From: an uncultured Psychroserpens sp.
GTDB taxonomy: Bacteria; Bacteroidota; Bacteroidia; Flavobacteriales; Flavobacteriaceae
Assembly (NCBI GenBank): GCA_905479815.1
Contig: CAJQOA010000116.1
Location: 1-42,985, forward strand
Length of the DNA: 42,985 bases
Direction: 5' to 3'
Under the pieces are notes generated by a model. It made no database searches, had not been told where the DNA came from, and saw only the letters and a list, made by a program, of their open reading frames with translations. The position numbers and the translations under genes were made by a program. Of the stretch, positions 9,034 to 19,444 are shown piece by piece; positions within the stretch are counted from its first letter, which is position 1, and the number at the start of each line of letters is the position of its first letter.

Positions 9034-10080
9034 CTATCTTCTACGAGGTTTTAAACTTCGTTCTGGTCCAGATAGCAAGGACGCAATAACTTTGGTTGCA
9101 GGAAATTGTTCTAAGATAATTTTAATGAAAACTGTAATTGGAATTGCCATAATTAAACCTGGAATTCCCCATATAAATCCCCAAAGCATTAGCATAATTA
9201 ATACTGCAATAACGTTGATTGAAAAGGATTTCCCCATAAAAACAGGTTCTAATATGGCGCCAAATAAAACTTGAACTCCTGTAATAGATAGTATAAAGAA
9301 GAATAATGAACTTGTAGGATCTAATTCTACAAAGGCAAAAATTGAGAGTAGTATTACTGATATAAACGAGCCAACCATTTGAACAAAATTGATCAAAAAA
9401 GCAAAAAGGCCCCAAAATATTGGAAAACTCACATCAAAGAATACGCAAGCTAATCCTGTAAAAATCCCTGTTAATAAACTGACTAGAAACTTAACCTTAA
9501 TAAAAGTAATTAAGTCTCTTTCTATTTTCATAAATGCTTTGATAGACGTATGCTTTCGTTTTAGTATTGTATTATTTAAAACTTGATGCATATTTATAGA
9601 TTCTGATAACCAAAGAATCGTAAAAAAGGTAATCATCATGATATTAGTAAGAAATTTTCTTACGAAGTCAAAAGTAGAACCAATGCTTTCTTTTTGAAAA
9701 AATTGTGCTAAAAAGTTACCATCTGGATTGTACTCCATTCCAACCTTATCTTGCATGTACAACATCAAATCATTAATCTTAACTTCTGCCTTAGCAAAGA
9801 AACCAGTATCATTTGATAAAATCTGTTTACTTGATAATTGTACTAATTCTACTCCAATAAACACACCTAAACCAATAACTGCGACTACTATAATAATACT
9901 TAATAATCTAGGCACGTTACGTCTTCCTAACCAACGCATCAATGGTAAGAACAATAGTGCTATGAACATTGATGAAATCAACGGAATGAATATAAAAGAT
10001 AAAATCTTAAGTAAATAAAATATTATAGGAACTACAATAAATAGTAGTAATATATTAGTTGTACGTCTTTGTTCTAACAT
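9034..10080 (-). CDS. AI-2E family transporter (PerM-like)
   Basis: Multi-TM protein; topology and C-terminal ILEPVFMGKSFSINVIAVLIMLMLWGFIWGIPGLIMAIPITVFIKIILE are typical. Confidence 0.92.
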   Translation of the reverse strand: MLEQRRTTNILLLFIVVPIIFYLLKILSFIFIPLISSMFIALLFLPLMRWLGRRNVPRLLSIIIVVAVIGLGVFIGVELVQLSSKQILSNDTGFFAKAEVKINDLMLYMQDKVGMEYNPDGNFLAQFFQKESIGSTFDFVRKFLTNIMMITFFTILWLSESINMHQVLNNTILKRKHTSIKAFMKIERDLITFIKVKFLVSLLTGIFTGLACVFFDVSFPIFWGLFAFLINFVQMVGSFISVILLSIFAFVELDPTSSLFFFILSITGVQVLFGAILEPVFMGKSFSINVIAVLIMLMLWGFIWGIPGLIMAIPITVFIKIILEQFPATKVIASLLSGPERSLKPRRR

Positions 10081-10132
10081 GAGGCAATGTTTGTTTTCTT
10101 AATAGCAAAAGCAAATTTAAGGGAAAATGTTG

Positions 10133-10759
10133 TTATTCTCTGTCAATAAAATCATAATCTTTAGAAAGATGAAACCCAATAAAACCAATATTAAAAATTA
10201 TAGCTAATACAGAAAGCACAGGTATCCCTATAAAAAAATCAGGAACAAAAATACATATAGCAAACTCAAAAATAAATAGTACACCTCCAATTAACAACAC
10301 ATACTTAGCTATGCTACTTACTATCAATTTATGGATATCGTTACATATTAACATTTGAGCTAGACTTCCCAAAATAATGATGGATATTGCTGAGGAAAGT
10401 AAATAAAGCGTATTATCTTCATTTTCTTTTTGAGGAAAAAAGGCATAAGAACTCCATAAAACACCACATAATATAAAAAAAATAGCTCCTAGTTTATTAG
10501 TAACACTCTTTGGTAACAAAAGAAATAAGCCTAGTGCAAAAACTACAATTAAAGCACCCACAAGAAAATAAGTGAAATAACTAATTACAAATTGATTAGG
10601 TACACCTTCTAAATTATATGCAAAGAAAGAACCAAATTCTATAAAACTGAAAACAGCCTCATTTGAAGCAATAAAAACAGCAAAACTAGTCACAAAAATT
10701 ATTGGAATCAATATCCCAACAATAGATACAACTTTTCTAATGCGAATGGTATTCATCAT
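10133..10759 (-). CDS. Multi-TM membrane protein of unknown function
   Basis: About six hydrophobic segments; abuts dnaB. Confidence 0.55.
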   Translation of the reverse strand: MMNTIRIRKVVSIVGILIPIIFVTSFAVFIASNEAVFSFIEFGSFFAYNLEGVPNQFVISYFTYFLVGALIVVFALGLFLLLPKSVTNKLGAIFFILCGVLWSSYAFFPQKENEDNTLYLLSSAISIIILGSLAQMLICNDIHKLIVSSIAKYVLLIGGVLFIFEFAICIFVPDFFIGIPVLSVLAIIFNIGFIGFHLSKDYDFIDRE

Positions 10760-12297
10760 TAAAATGGTACATCATTATCATCTTCCTCTGGTGCTCCAAA
10801 AGCATCAGATGCAGATGGAAATTTATCAGGAGTAAATGTATCATCATTTGCAGCTGCATTCATTTTAGAATGAAATTCTCCAAACGGTGTATCAAAATCA
10901 TCTAAATTATCAAACTTACCTAAATGACCAATAAACTTTAATCGAATACTTTCTAATCCACCATTTCTGTGTTTTGCAACAATAAATTCTCCTTGACCTT
11001 CGGTTGGTGAACGCTCATCATCATCCCACTCATCAATTTTATAATATTCTGGTCTGTATATAAAGGATACAATATCTGCAGCTTGCTCAATCGCTCCAGA
11101 TTCGCGTAAATCTGAAAGCAATGGACGTTTACTTCCTCCACGTGTTTCAACAGCACGAGATAACTGAGATAACGCAATTACAGGAATTGCTAATTCTTTT
11201 GCTAATGCTTTTAGGTTTCGAGAGATGGTTGAAATTTCTTGTTCACGGTTACCTCCTTTTTGACTTCCACCAGCCGTCATTAACTGCAAGTAATCAATCA
11301 TGATCATTTTAATTCCGTATTGTGAGGCCAGACGTCTTGCTTTTGCACGCAAATCGAAAATAGACAACGAAGGCGTATCATCAATAAATAAAGGTGCTTT
11401 TTCTAATGTCTTTACCTTTACATTAAGTTGTTCCCACTCGTGCTTTTCTAATTTCCCTGTTCTTAACTTTTCTGAAGACAGATTTGTTTCCGAAGAAATT
11501 AAACGTGTTATTAATTGAACTGATGACATCTCTAGAGAGAAAAACGCAACTGGAATATTACTATCTACAGCAACGTTTCTTGCCATAGTTAACGTAAATG
11601 CAGTTTTACCCATACCTGGACGTGCTGCAATAATAATTAAATCACTTGGCTGCCAACCTGAAGTTAATCTATCTAATTTGGTAAACCCTGTTGGAATACC
11701 ACTCATGCCTTCTTTGTTGGATATTTCTTCAATCTTCTTTTTTGCTTGAATCACTAAACTTTGAGCAGACTCCGTTGATTTCTTAACGTTACCTTGGGTC
11801 ACTTCATAAAGCTTAGCTTCAGCAGTATCTAATAAATCAAAAACATCTTTAGTTTCGTCATAAGCTTCTTCAATAATTTCGTTGGAAATTTTAATCAAAC
11901 TTCTTTGAATGTATTTTTGAAGAATAATACGAGCATGAAACTCAATATGCGCAGAAGATGAGACACGTTGCGTTAAAGAAATTAAGTAAAAATCTCCTCC
12001 AATTAAATCTAACTTTGCGTCTTTCTTTAACTGACTAGAAACGGTTAATAAGTCAATAGGCTCACTATTTTCAAATAATTTGAAAATAGATTCAAAGATA
12101 TGTTTGTGAGCATCTTTGTAAAACGCATCTACACTTAAAATATCAATAACCTCATCAACACCCTTCTTGTCAATCATCATAGCTCCAAGAACAACTTCCT
12201 CTAAATCAAGAGCTTGAGGAGGTATTTTTCCTTTTTCAAGACTAATAATTGTGCTTTTATCTATTGGATAGCCTTGTAATTGGTTGGGTTGTTTCAT
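10759..12297 (-). CDS. dnaB: Replicative DNA helicase DnaB
   Basis: Walker A ARPGMGKTAFTL; MIDYLQLM; LSQLSRAVETRGGSKRPLLSDLRESGAIEQAAD; no intein. Confidence 0.97.
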   Translation of the reverse strand: MKQPNQLQGYPIDKSTIISLEKGKIPPQALDLEEVVLGAMMIDKKGVDEVIDILSVDAFYKDAHKHIFESIFKLFENSEPIDLLTVSSQLKKDAKLDLIGGDFYLISLTQRVSSSAHIEFHARIILQKYIQRSLIKISNEIIEEAYDETKDVFDLLDTAEAKLYEVTQGNVKKSTESAQSLVIQAKKKIEEISNKEGMSGIPTGFTKLDRLTSGWQPSDLIIIAARPGMGKTAFTLTMARNVAVDSNIPVAFFSLEMSSVQLITRLISSETNLSSEKLRTGKLEKHEWEQLNVKVKTLEKAPLFIDDTPSLSIFDLRAKARRLASQYGIKMIMIDYLQLMTAGGSQKGGNREQEISTISRNLKALAKELAIPVIALSQLSRAVETRGGSKRPLLSDLRESGAIEQAADIVSFIYRPEYYKIDEWDDDERSPTEGQGEFIVAKHRNGGLESIRLKFIGHLGKFDNLDDFDTPFGEFHSKMNAAANDDTFTPDKFPSASDAFGAPEEDDNDVPF

Positions 12298-12410
12298 AGT
12301 TACGAAAGTAAATAAAATGTATTCTAATTGTTGAGTTTGAAAATTCTCAATCTTAACAGGTCATCAACAATTTAACTGTTAATAACTTGATTATATTGTT
12401 AATAGCGACA

Positions 12411-12444
12411 AAAAAAACCGAAACAAAGAGGTTTCAGTTTTTTT
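12411..12444 (-). terminator. Terminator downstream of accA
   Basis: Minus-strand RNA AAAAAAACUGAAAC-CUCUUU-GUUUCGGUUUUUUU; the single mismatch is a U.G wobble only on the minus strand. Confidence 0.8.
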
Positions 12445-12464
12445 AGGCCTATATTTTAAAAGGA

Positions 12465-13418
12465 TTAGCCTTTATAAACTCCCATCTCTAAGTATTTATC
12501 CATACGTTGATTCACCAAATCTTTTGGTGATAAGTTTTTAAGGGCTTCATAATTTGCTTCTATTGCCTTTTTAACAGCTTCAAAAGTTGCAGCTCTATCT
12601 GTATGTGCACCTCCTAATGGTTCTTTGATAATCTCATCAATCAATTTGAGACGTTTCATATCTGGCGACGTCAATTTTAGAGCTTCGGCTGCTTGTTCTT
12701 TATATTCCCAGCTTCTCCATAAAATTGATGAACAAGATTCTGGTGAAATAACTGAGTACCAAGTGTTTTCTAACATTAAAACTTTGTTCCCTACACCTAT
12801 ACCTAATGCTCCACCTGATGCACCTTCTCCAATGATAATTGTTATGATTGGTACTTTAAGGCGAGTCATTTCTAATATATTTCTAGCAATTGCTTCTCCT
12901 TGACCACGTTCTTCTGCTTCCAATCCAGGGTAAGCACCTGGAGTATCAATTAAAGTCACTACAGGAATTCCAAACTTTTCAGCAGATTTCATTAAACGTA
13001 ATGCTTTACGATACCCTTCTGGGTTTGACATCCCAAAATTTCTATATTGACGTGTTTTGGTATTAAATCCTTTTTGTTGACCAATAAACATATACGATTG
13101 ATCACCAATCTTACCTAAACCACCAATCATGGCTTTGTCATCTTTAACATTTCGGTCTCCATGCAATTCTAAAAAAGAATCACCACATAACGCCTTAATA
13201 TGATCTAATGTGTATGGTCTTTCTGGATGTCTTGACATTTGCACACGTTGCCATGCCGTCAAGTTTTTATATATCTCTTTCTTTGTTTCGAGTAGTTTTT
13301 TTTCAATTTTCTTACACGTTTGTGTAACATCTACGTCGCTCTCCTCACCTATTAATTGGCATTTTTCAAGTTGATCTTGGAGTTCTTTTATGGGTAATTC
13401 AAAATCTAAATATTCCAT
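12465..13418 (-). CDS. accA: Acetyl-CoA carboxylase carboxyltransferase subunit alpha
   Basis: [69 protein letters not shown]. Confidence 0.97.
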   Translation of the reverse strand: MEYLDFELPIKELQDQLEKCQLIGEESDVDVTQTCKKIEKKLLETKKEIYKNLTAWQRVQMSRHPERPYTLDHIKALCGDSFLELHGDRNVKDDKAMIGGLGKIGDQSYMFIGQQKGFNTKTRQYRNFGMSNPEGYRKALRLMKSAEKFGIPVVTLIDTPGAYPGLEAEERGQGEAIARNILEMTRLKVPIITIIIGEGASGGALGIGVGNKVLMLENTWYSVISPESCSSILWRSWEYKEQAAEALKLTSPDMKRLKLIDEIIKEPLGGAHTDRAATFEAVKKAIEANYEALKNLSPKDLVNQRMDKYLEMGVYKG

Positions 13419-13460
13419 AGAAATTTTGATTTGTTATAATTAGTGGTTAGTTAGTTGGTG

Positions 13461-13468
13461 CAAATATA
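13461..13468 (-). promoter_or_regulatory. Bacteroidota -7 element (TATATTTG) upstream of accA
   Basis: Minus strand TATATTTG matches TAnnTTTG; no well-spaced -33 TTG seen. Confidence 0.45.
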
Positions 13469-13474
13469 AAAACT

Positions 13475-14389
13475 TTAATCGGGTTTGTTTGTTAAGGCAC
13501 TTCGGTTTTTATGACTCTTATAGTTTTTAAGAATACCATCTGCTATTACAGTAGCTAATACCAAAAATGCACCATAGTAAAACTGTGTGCTCATTGTCTC
13601 AGTTTCAGGAAACAACAATAAAGCAAGCGCTATACCATACAATGGTTCTAAATTATAGGTTAGTATTACAGTGTATGGGCTTAAATGCCTCATTACATCT
13701 ACAGAACCTATAAATGCATAAGCTGTACAAACAGATGCTAGAATTCCAATATATAGCCAATCTAGCGGTTTTAAGATGAAAAAATCTATAGAAAATCCAC
13801 CTTGAAACACAAGTATAAATAAAGACAAAAACACAACACCACTTATAAATTCATAAAACGAGATGACTGTGGCACGATGCTCTGCGATAAATTTCCCATT
13901 AATGACAGCAAATAATGTTGAGAACAATGCCGATGAGATACCTAATAAAATTCCATTAAGGTATCTAATTTCACTTTGTGTGATTAGAAAAACGCCTAGA
14001 ATGACAATCATTCCGAAGAGAATTTCATACCAAATGATTTTCCTTTTATAAATCAAGGGTTCTATAAAGGATGCAAAAAAAGCACCTGTTGAAAACATCG
14101 CTAAAGTTATAGAAATGTTGGATTGATTTATGGCTTCAAAAAAAGTAATCCAATGCAAAGCAATGATGATTCCTGCTCCAAAAAATTTTAGCTTTGTTTT
14201 TGTAGATACTTTAATTTTAAGTTTGATAATTTTAATATACAAAAACATCAAAGCTCCAGCAATGAGCATACGATACCACACTAAGGCAGTAGAGCCAATA
14301 GAAATTAATTCTCCTAGAATAGCTGTAAAACCAGCTATAAAAACCAGAAAATGTAAATGAAGGTAATTTTTAAATTTATCGTTTGGCAT
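13475..14389 (-). CDS. EamA/DMT-family transporter
   Basis: ~10-TM protein with duplicated EamA topology. Confidence 0.88.
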   Translation of the reverse strand: MPNDKFKNYLHLHFLVFIAGFTAILGELISIGSTALVWYRMLIAGALMFLYIKIIKLKIKVSTKTKLKFFGAGIIIALHWITFFEAINQSNISITLAMFSTGAFFASFIEPLIYKRKIIWYEILFGMIVILGVFLITQSEIRYLNGILLGISSALFSTLFAVINGKFIAEHRATVISFYEFISGVVFLSLFILVFQGGFSIDFFILKPLDWLYIGILASVCTAYAFIGSVDVMRHLSPYTVILTYNLEPLYGIALALLLFPETETMSTQFYYGAFLVLATVIADGILKNYKSHKNRSALTNKPD

Positions 14390-15446
14390 TGTAAAGTAAA
14401 AAAGCAGCTAAAATACCAAAAACAATATTTGGTAGCCACACAGCTAAGATAGGTGAAAAGCTAGATTGTGCTGCCATTACACCGAAGACTTTATCAAAAA
14501 AGACAAATACCATGGCTACTGTAATCCCAAAGGCTAGATTAATCCCCATACCTCCTCGTCGCTTTATTGAGGATACAGAAACAGCAATAATCGTTAAAAT
14601 AAATACTGAAACAGGTAAGCTCCATTTTTTATATTTCACGACTTCGTAACGTCCAATATTAGATGAACCTCTTTGTTTTTCCTTTTCAATAAACTTTAAT
14701 AGGTCTCCGTATTGAAGTGTCTCAGCAATATATTCTTCTGGAGTTAAATCGTCTGTATCAAATTCAAACTCCATTTCCTTTCTGCTAGTCGTCTCAATAA
14801 TGTCATTATCTGCTCCAAAGGTTCTTTTTGTATAATTTATCAAACGGTATGTAGAATCAATATCAACAATTGAAGTTGCAGTAATTTTATAAACAAGTGC
14901 ATTACCTTCAAAATGTTCTAGAGTAAAGTTACTACCACGCTTTGTAACTGGGTTAAAACTACTTACATAAATGTAATCATTATCATTAATTTGCCTATAA
15001 ATATTGGTGGTCTGGGTGACATTAGCATTACTTTTTAAATACTTATACTTAAACTCATTAAACCCCTTACTTGCGTTTGGAGCTAGATACAATCCCATTA
15101 TTAAGGCTAAACTTGCAATAATTGTAGCTCCAATCATATAAGGTCTCAAAAATCTCCAAAATGAGACTCCTGAGCTTAAAAAGGCTACGATCTCTGTGTT
15201 ATTTGCAAGTTTTGATGTGAACCAAATTACAGATATGAATAAAAATATAGGGTATAATAGATTGGCAAAATAAATTGTAAAATCTAAATAGTATTGAGCA
15301 ACTGCTCCAAAAGGAACACTTCGTTCTAAAATCTTACCAATTTTCTCAGCGAGGTTTACTGTAATACCAATAGGAATAAACAGTAACAACATCATCAAAA
15401 ATGTGAACAGATAGCGTTTTAATATGTACCAATCAAGAATCTTCAC
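14376..15446 (-). CDS. LptF/LptG (YjgP/YjgQ) family permease
   Basis: MKILDWYILKRYLFTFLMMLLLFIPIGITVNLAEKIGK; C-terminal VFFDKVFGVMAAQSSFSPILAVWLPNIVFGILAAFLL. Confidence 0.93.
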   Translation of the reverse strand: MKILDWYILKRYLFTFLMMLLLFIPIGITVNLAEKIGKILERSVPFGAVAQYYLDFTIYFANLLYPIFLFISVIWFTSKLANNTEIVAFLSSGVSFWRFLRPYMIGATIIASLALIMGLYLAPNASKGFNEFKYKYLKSNANVTQTTNIYRQINDNDYIYVSSFNPVTKRGSNFTLEHFEGNALVYKITATSIVDIDSTYRLINYTKRTFGADNDIIETTSRKEMEFEFDTDDLTPEEYIAETLQYGDLLKFIEKEKQRGSSNIGRYEVVKYKKWSLPVSVFILTIIAVSVSSIKRRGGMGINLAFGITVAMVFVFFDKVFGVMAAQSSFSPILAVWLPNIVFGILAAFLLYNAKR

Positions 15447-16577
15447 CTATAATCTTTTATCCATTTGTTTTACCATTTTATCTTTCCAAGCTCTAAAATC
15501 TCCAGCTATAATATGTTTTCTAGCCTCTCGCGTTAACCACAAATAGAAACCTAAATTATGTATCGTTGCAATTTGTTTACCTAGCAATTCATTAACTGTA
15601 AATAAATGTCTAAGATATGCTTTACTATATTCAGTATCAACAAATGTAATTGCCATCTCATCAATAGGAGAAAAATCATCTGCCCATTTTAAGTTTTTGA
15701 TATTAATTGAGCCATGAGCTGTAAACAACATTCCGTTTCTAGCATTTCGTGTTGGCATCACACAATCAAACATATCAACACCTAAAGCAATATTCTCTAA
15801 TATATTTATTGGTGTACCAACTCCCATTAAATATCGTGGTTTGTCCCATGGTAAAATCTCACATACAACATCTGTCATCGCATACATTTCTTCTGCTGGT
15901 TCTCCAACAGATAGTCCGCCAATGGCATTTCCTTGTGCGCCTGCATTTGCAATATATTCTGCAGATTGTTGACGCAAGTCTTTATAACAACTTCCTTGTA
16001 CTATAGGAAAAAACGTTTGTTCATAATCATATTTAAAAGGTGTTTTATCTAAATGCGTTAAACAACGCTCTAACCAACGATGTGTCATATGCATAGAACG
16101 TTTTGCATAATTATAATCACATGGGTAAGGTGTACACTCATCAAATGCCATTATGATATCTGCACCAATACTACGTTGAACCTCCATAACATTCTCTGGA
16201 GTAAACACATGATAACTGCCATCAATATGTGATTTAAACTTCACTCCTTCTTCCTTGATTTTTCGGTTATCAGATAATGAATAGACTTGATAACCACCAG
16301 AATCTGTCAAAATATTACGATCCCAATTCATGAATTTATGCAAACCTCCTGCTTTCTCCAATATAGGCGTTTGAGGTCTTAAAAATAAGTGATAGGTATT
16401 CGCCAAAATAACATCAGGATTGATATCATTCTTAAGTTCGCGTTGATGGACACCCTTTACAGAGGCAACGGTACCAACTGGCATAAATATAGGCGTCTCA
16501 ATTGTACCATGATCTGTTGTAATTATACCTGCTCTGGCTTTACTTTGAGGATCGCTTGCTTTTAATTCAAAATTCAT
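15447..16577 (-). CDS. tgt: tRNA-guanine transglycosylase (queuine tRNA-ribosyltransferase)
   Basis: ANTYHLFLRPQTPILEKAGGLHKFMNWDRNILTDSGGYQVYSL; YLMGVGTPINILENIALGVDMFDCVMPTRNARNG. Confidence 0.97.
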   Translation of the reverse strand: MNFELKASDPQSKARAGIITTDHGTIETPIFMPVGTVASVKGVHQRELKNDINPDVILANTYHLFLRPQTPILEKAGGLHKFMNWDRNILTDSGGYQVYSLSDNRKIKEEGVKFKSHIDGSYHVFTPENVMEVQRSIGADIIMAFDECTPYPCDYNYAKRSMHMTHRWLERCLTHLDKTPFKYDYEQTFFPIVQGSCYKDLRQQSAEYIANAGAQGNAIGGLSVGEPAEEMYAMTDVVCEILPWDKPRYLMGVGTPINILENIALGVDMFDCVMPTRNARNGMLFTAHGSINIKNLKWADDFSPIDEMAITFVDTEYSKAYLRHLFTVNELLGKQIATIHNLGFYLWLTREARKHIIAGDFRAWKDKMVKQMDKRL

Positions 16578-16742
16578 AAATCATATTAGTAAGTGAGCAA
16601 AGATAATTATCTCGATGTATTATGGTCTTAAACATTTAATAAAATTATCACTTCGGAAACATTAAAACTAGTTTTCATATTTCATTTGAATAAAAATTGT
16701 TAGCAACTGATTGAAATCGTTAATAAGTGCATCCTCTCTATT

Positions 16743-16773
16743 TTTGATTCCCCTCTTGATTACTTTATTTTTG
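16743..16773 (+). promoter_or_regulatory. Bacteroidota housekeeping promoter for transketolase operon (TTTG-N19-TATTTTTG)
   Basis: Matches TTTG-N19-TAnnTTTG; 27 nt upstream of the ATG. Confidence 0.75.
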
Positions 16774-16799
16774 ATGCTTAAAATATTCACACCGTTTAT

Positions 16800-17645
16800 A
16801 TGCCAAACACACAACAATTACAAGACTTAACAACTCAAGTTCGTAGAGATATTTTACGAATGGTTCACAAAGTAAACTCTGGTCACCCTGGAGGCTCATT
16901 AGGATGTGCCGAATTTTTCGTAGCACTCTATCAAAACATCATGGATAGAAAGGATACGTTTGATATGGATGGAAAAGATGAAGATCTTTTCTTTTTATCA
17001 AACGGACATATCTCGCCAGTGTTTTATAGTGTTTTGGCTAGATCGGGATACTTCCCTGTTGAAGAACTAAACACTTTTAGATTAATCAACTCTAGACTTC
17101 AAGGTCACCCAACGACTCATGAAGGTTTACCTGGAATTAGAATGGCATCTGGATCACTAGGCCAAGGTTTTAGTGTTGCATTAGGAGCTGCTCAAACAAA
17201 AAAACTAAATGGAGATACCAATTTAATTTACAGTTTACATGGTGATGGCGAATTACAAGAAGGTCAAAACTGGGAAGGTATTATGTATGCTGCAGCAAAT
17301 AAGATGGATAATCTTATTTCTACAATTGATTTAAACGGACAACAAATTGATGGTTCTACAGACGATGTTTTAGCTATGGGTAGCTTAAGAGCAAAATTTG
17401 AAGCTTTCGGATGGACTGTTTTAGATATTGAAAAAGGAAATGATATTGATGCTATTTTAGAAGGAATGGCTAAAGCTAAAGCACTTACTGGACAAGGTAA
17501 GCCTATTTGTGTGTTACTACATACAGTAATGGGTAATGGTGTAGATTTTATGATGCATACACATGCTTGGCATGGTAAAGCACCTAATGATGAACAATTA
17601 GCAACGGGATTATCTCAAAATGCTGAAACCTTAGGAGATTACTAA
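16800..17645 (+). CDS. Transketolase, N-terminal (TPP-binding) subunit
   Basis: [42 protein letters not shown]-binding motif. Confidence 0.95.
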   Translation: MPNTQQLQDLTTQVRRDILRMVHKVNSGHPGGSLGCAEFFVALYQNIMDRKDTFDMDGKDEDLFFLSNGHISPVFYSVLARSGYFPVEELNTFRLINSRLQGHPTTHEGLPGIRMASGSLGQGFSVALGAAQTKKLNGDTNLIYSLHGDGELQEGQNWEGIMYAAANKMDNLISTIDLNGQQIDGSTDDVLAMGSLRAKFEAFGWTVLDIEKGNDIDAILEGMAKAKALTGQGKPICVLLHTVMGNGVDFMMHTHAWHGKAPNDEQLATGLSQNAETLGDY

Positions 17646-17664
17646 CCACCAATCAAGAAAAAAA

Positions 17665-18616
17665 ATGAAGACATATACAAATACAGGAAATAAAGATACA
17701 CGCTCAGGATTTGGAGCTGGTTTGACAGAATTAGGGCAAACTAATGAAAACGTTGTTGCACTTTGTGCAGATTTGATTGGTTCTCTTAAAATGGATGATT
17801 TCAAAAAGAATCATCCAGAACGTTTTTTTCAAGTAGGGATTGCCGAGGCTAATATGATTGGTCTTGCAGCAGGAATGACTATTGGTGGAAAAATTCCATT
17901 TACTGGTACATTTGCAAATTTCTCTACTGGTCGTGTTTATGATCAAATTAGACAAAGTATTGCTTACTCTGACAAAAATGTAAAAATCTGTGCATCTCAC
18001 GCTGGATTAACACTTGGAGAAGATGGAGCTACACACCAAATTCTTGAAGATATTGGTTTGATGAAAATGTTACCAGGAATGACTGTAATAAATACATGTG
18101 ACTACAATCAAACTAGCTGCAACTATCGCCATTGCAAAACATCATGGACCTGTTTACTTGCGTTTTGGAAGACCAAAAGTAGCCAACTTTACTCCAGAAG
18201 ATCAAACTTTTGAAATAGGTAAAGCAGTTAAATTAACTGAAGGTACTGATGTGACTATCGTTGCAACGGGACATTTAGTTTGGGAAGCTCTTGAAGCCGC
18301 AAAAACTTTAAATGAAAAAGGTATTTCGGCAGAAGTGATTAATATCCATACGATCAAACCTCTAGATGATAAAGCTATTATAGATTCTGTTTCAAAAACA
18401 GGATGTGTTGTTACTGCAGAAGAGCACAATATGCTAGGTGGTCTTGGAGAAAGTGTTGCTAGAGTATTAGCTCTAAACAAACCAGCTCCTCAAGAATTTG
18501 TAGCTACTAAAGATACATTTGGAGAATCTGGAACTCCTGCCCAATTAATGGAAAAATATGGATTAAATGCCAATGCTATTATAAATGCATCAGAATTGGT
18601 TGTAAAAAGAAAATAA
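17665..18616 (+). CDS. Transketolase, C-terminal subunit, interrupted by an apparent frameshift near 18109-18116
   Basis: 17665 ORF gives [24 protein letters not shown]...[12 protein letters not shown]; homology continues in the 18098 frame as [30 protein letters not shown] to 18616. Confidence 0.9.
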
Positions 18617-18639
18617 AAGTCTTCAAACGATAACAACTT

Positions 18640-18671
18640 AAAATCTAGCCTTTATTGGCTAGATTTTTTTA
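18640..18671 (+). terminator. Terminator after transketolase
   Basis: AAATCTAGCC-TTTATT-GGCTAGATTT + T-run. Confidence 0.9.
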
Positions 18672-18727
18672 TTTAAGCCTATTAATACTATCTGGTAAAT
18701 TTCAGAAAAAAAGAAATAATTATCGTT

Positions 18728-18743
18728 TGGCAACGTTTTTGAT
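18728..18743 (+). promoter_or_regulatory. Possible sigma-54-like promoter TGGCAACGTTTTTGAT
   Basis: GG-N10-GA spacing fits -24/-12 apart from GC to GA at -12; upstream of an outer-membrane beta-barrel gene. Confidence 0.3.
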
Positions 18744-18775
18744 ATTATACATCCAAATCACAAAAAACGAATATT

Positions 18776-19366
18776 ATGAAAAAATTAGTTATTAGTACGT
18801 TTTTATTAACGTTGTTTTGTTTCAGTGCTAAGGCGCAAAATGGAGGTTCATTTGGTATAAAAGGTGGACTTAATTACAGTGCTAACGGAGATTATTTTGA
18901 ATCTATTAGTGAAAACGCAAAGAATCCTGATCGCAATGTTGGTTTTCATTTAGGTGTCTTTGGAAAAATTGGAAACAAATTATACCTTAGACCAGAACTC
19001 ATGTACACAAGTACTAAAAGTGATTATGATAGTGATGAGTTCACTGTAAAGAAAATTGATGCACCTATACTCGTCGGTATTAAAGTTATTGGGCCTGTTA
19101 GTGTTTTTGCTGGACCATCATTTCAATATATTCTTGATACCGAATTTGAAGGTATAAACATTGATAATATAGAAAATGACTTTTCTGTTGGGTTGAACTT
19201 TGGTATTGGTGTGAGTTTAAACAAAATTGGTATAGACTTAAGATATGAAAGAGGATTTAGCCAGAACGAAGGAAATTTTATTGGAAATAATCTAGGTGAA
19301 GGTGTTATAAGTAGAATTGATACTCGACCAGATCAACTAATTCTGAGTTTATCTATTGCTCTTTAA
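18776..19366 (+). CDS. Outer membrane beta-barrel (PorT-like) protein
   Basis: Signal peptide; GSFGIKGGLNYS; alternating beta-strand pattern ending LILSLSIAL. Confidence 0.85.
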   Translation: MKKLVISTFLLTLFCFSAKAQNGGSFGIKGGLNYSANGDYFESISENAKNPDRNVGFHLGVFGKIGNKLYLRPELMYTSTKSDYDSDEFTVKKIDAPILVGIKVIGPVSVFAGPSFQYILDTEFEGINIDNIENDFSVGLNFGIGVSLNKIGIDLRYERGFSQNEGNFIGNNLGEGVISRIDTRPDQLILSLSIAL

Positions 19367-19388
19367 TTAAAAGCAAAAATATATTGAA

Positions 19389-19419
19389 CAAAAAAAGACG
19401 CTAAAAGCGTCTTTTTTTG
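19389..19419. terminator. Bidirectional terminator
   Basis: AAAAAAAGACGCT-AAA-AGCGTCTTTTTTT between convergent genes. Confidence 0.9.
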
Positions 19420-19444
19420 TTTTATTTTGAAAATAGAACCTCTA

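Noticed and set aside
9092-10018. Plus and minus small ORFs within the AI-2E transporter region
   Set aside because: Nested in or antisense to a well-supported CDS with no recognisable family
10759-12297. Possible intein in DnaB
   Set aside because: Protein is 512 aa with uninterrupted Walker A and downstream motifs
18202-18480. Minus-strand 92-aa ORF over transketolase
   Set aside because: Antisense shadow ORF of the real coding strand
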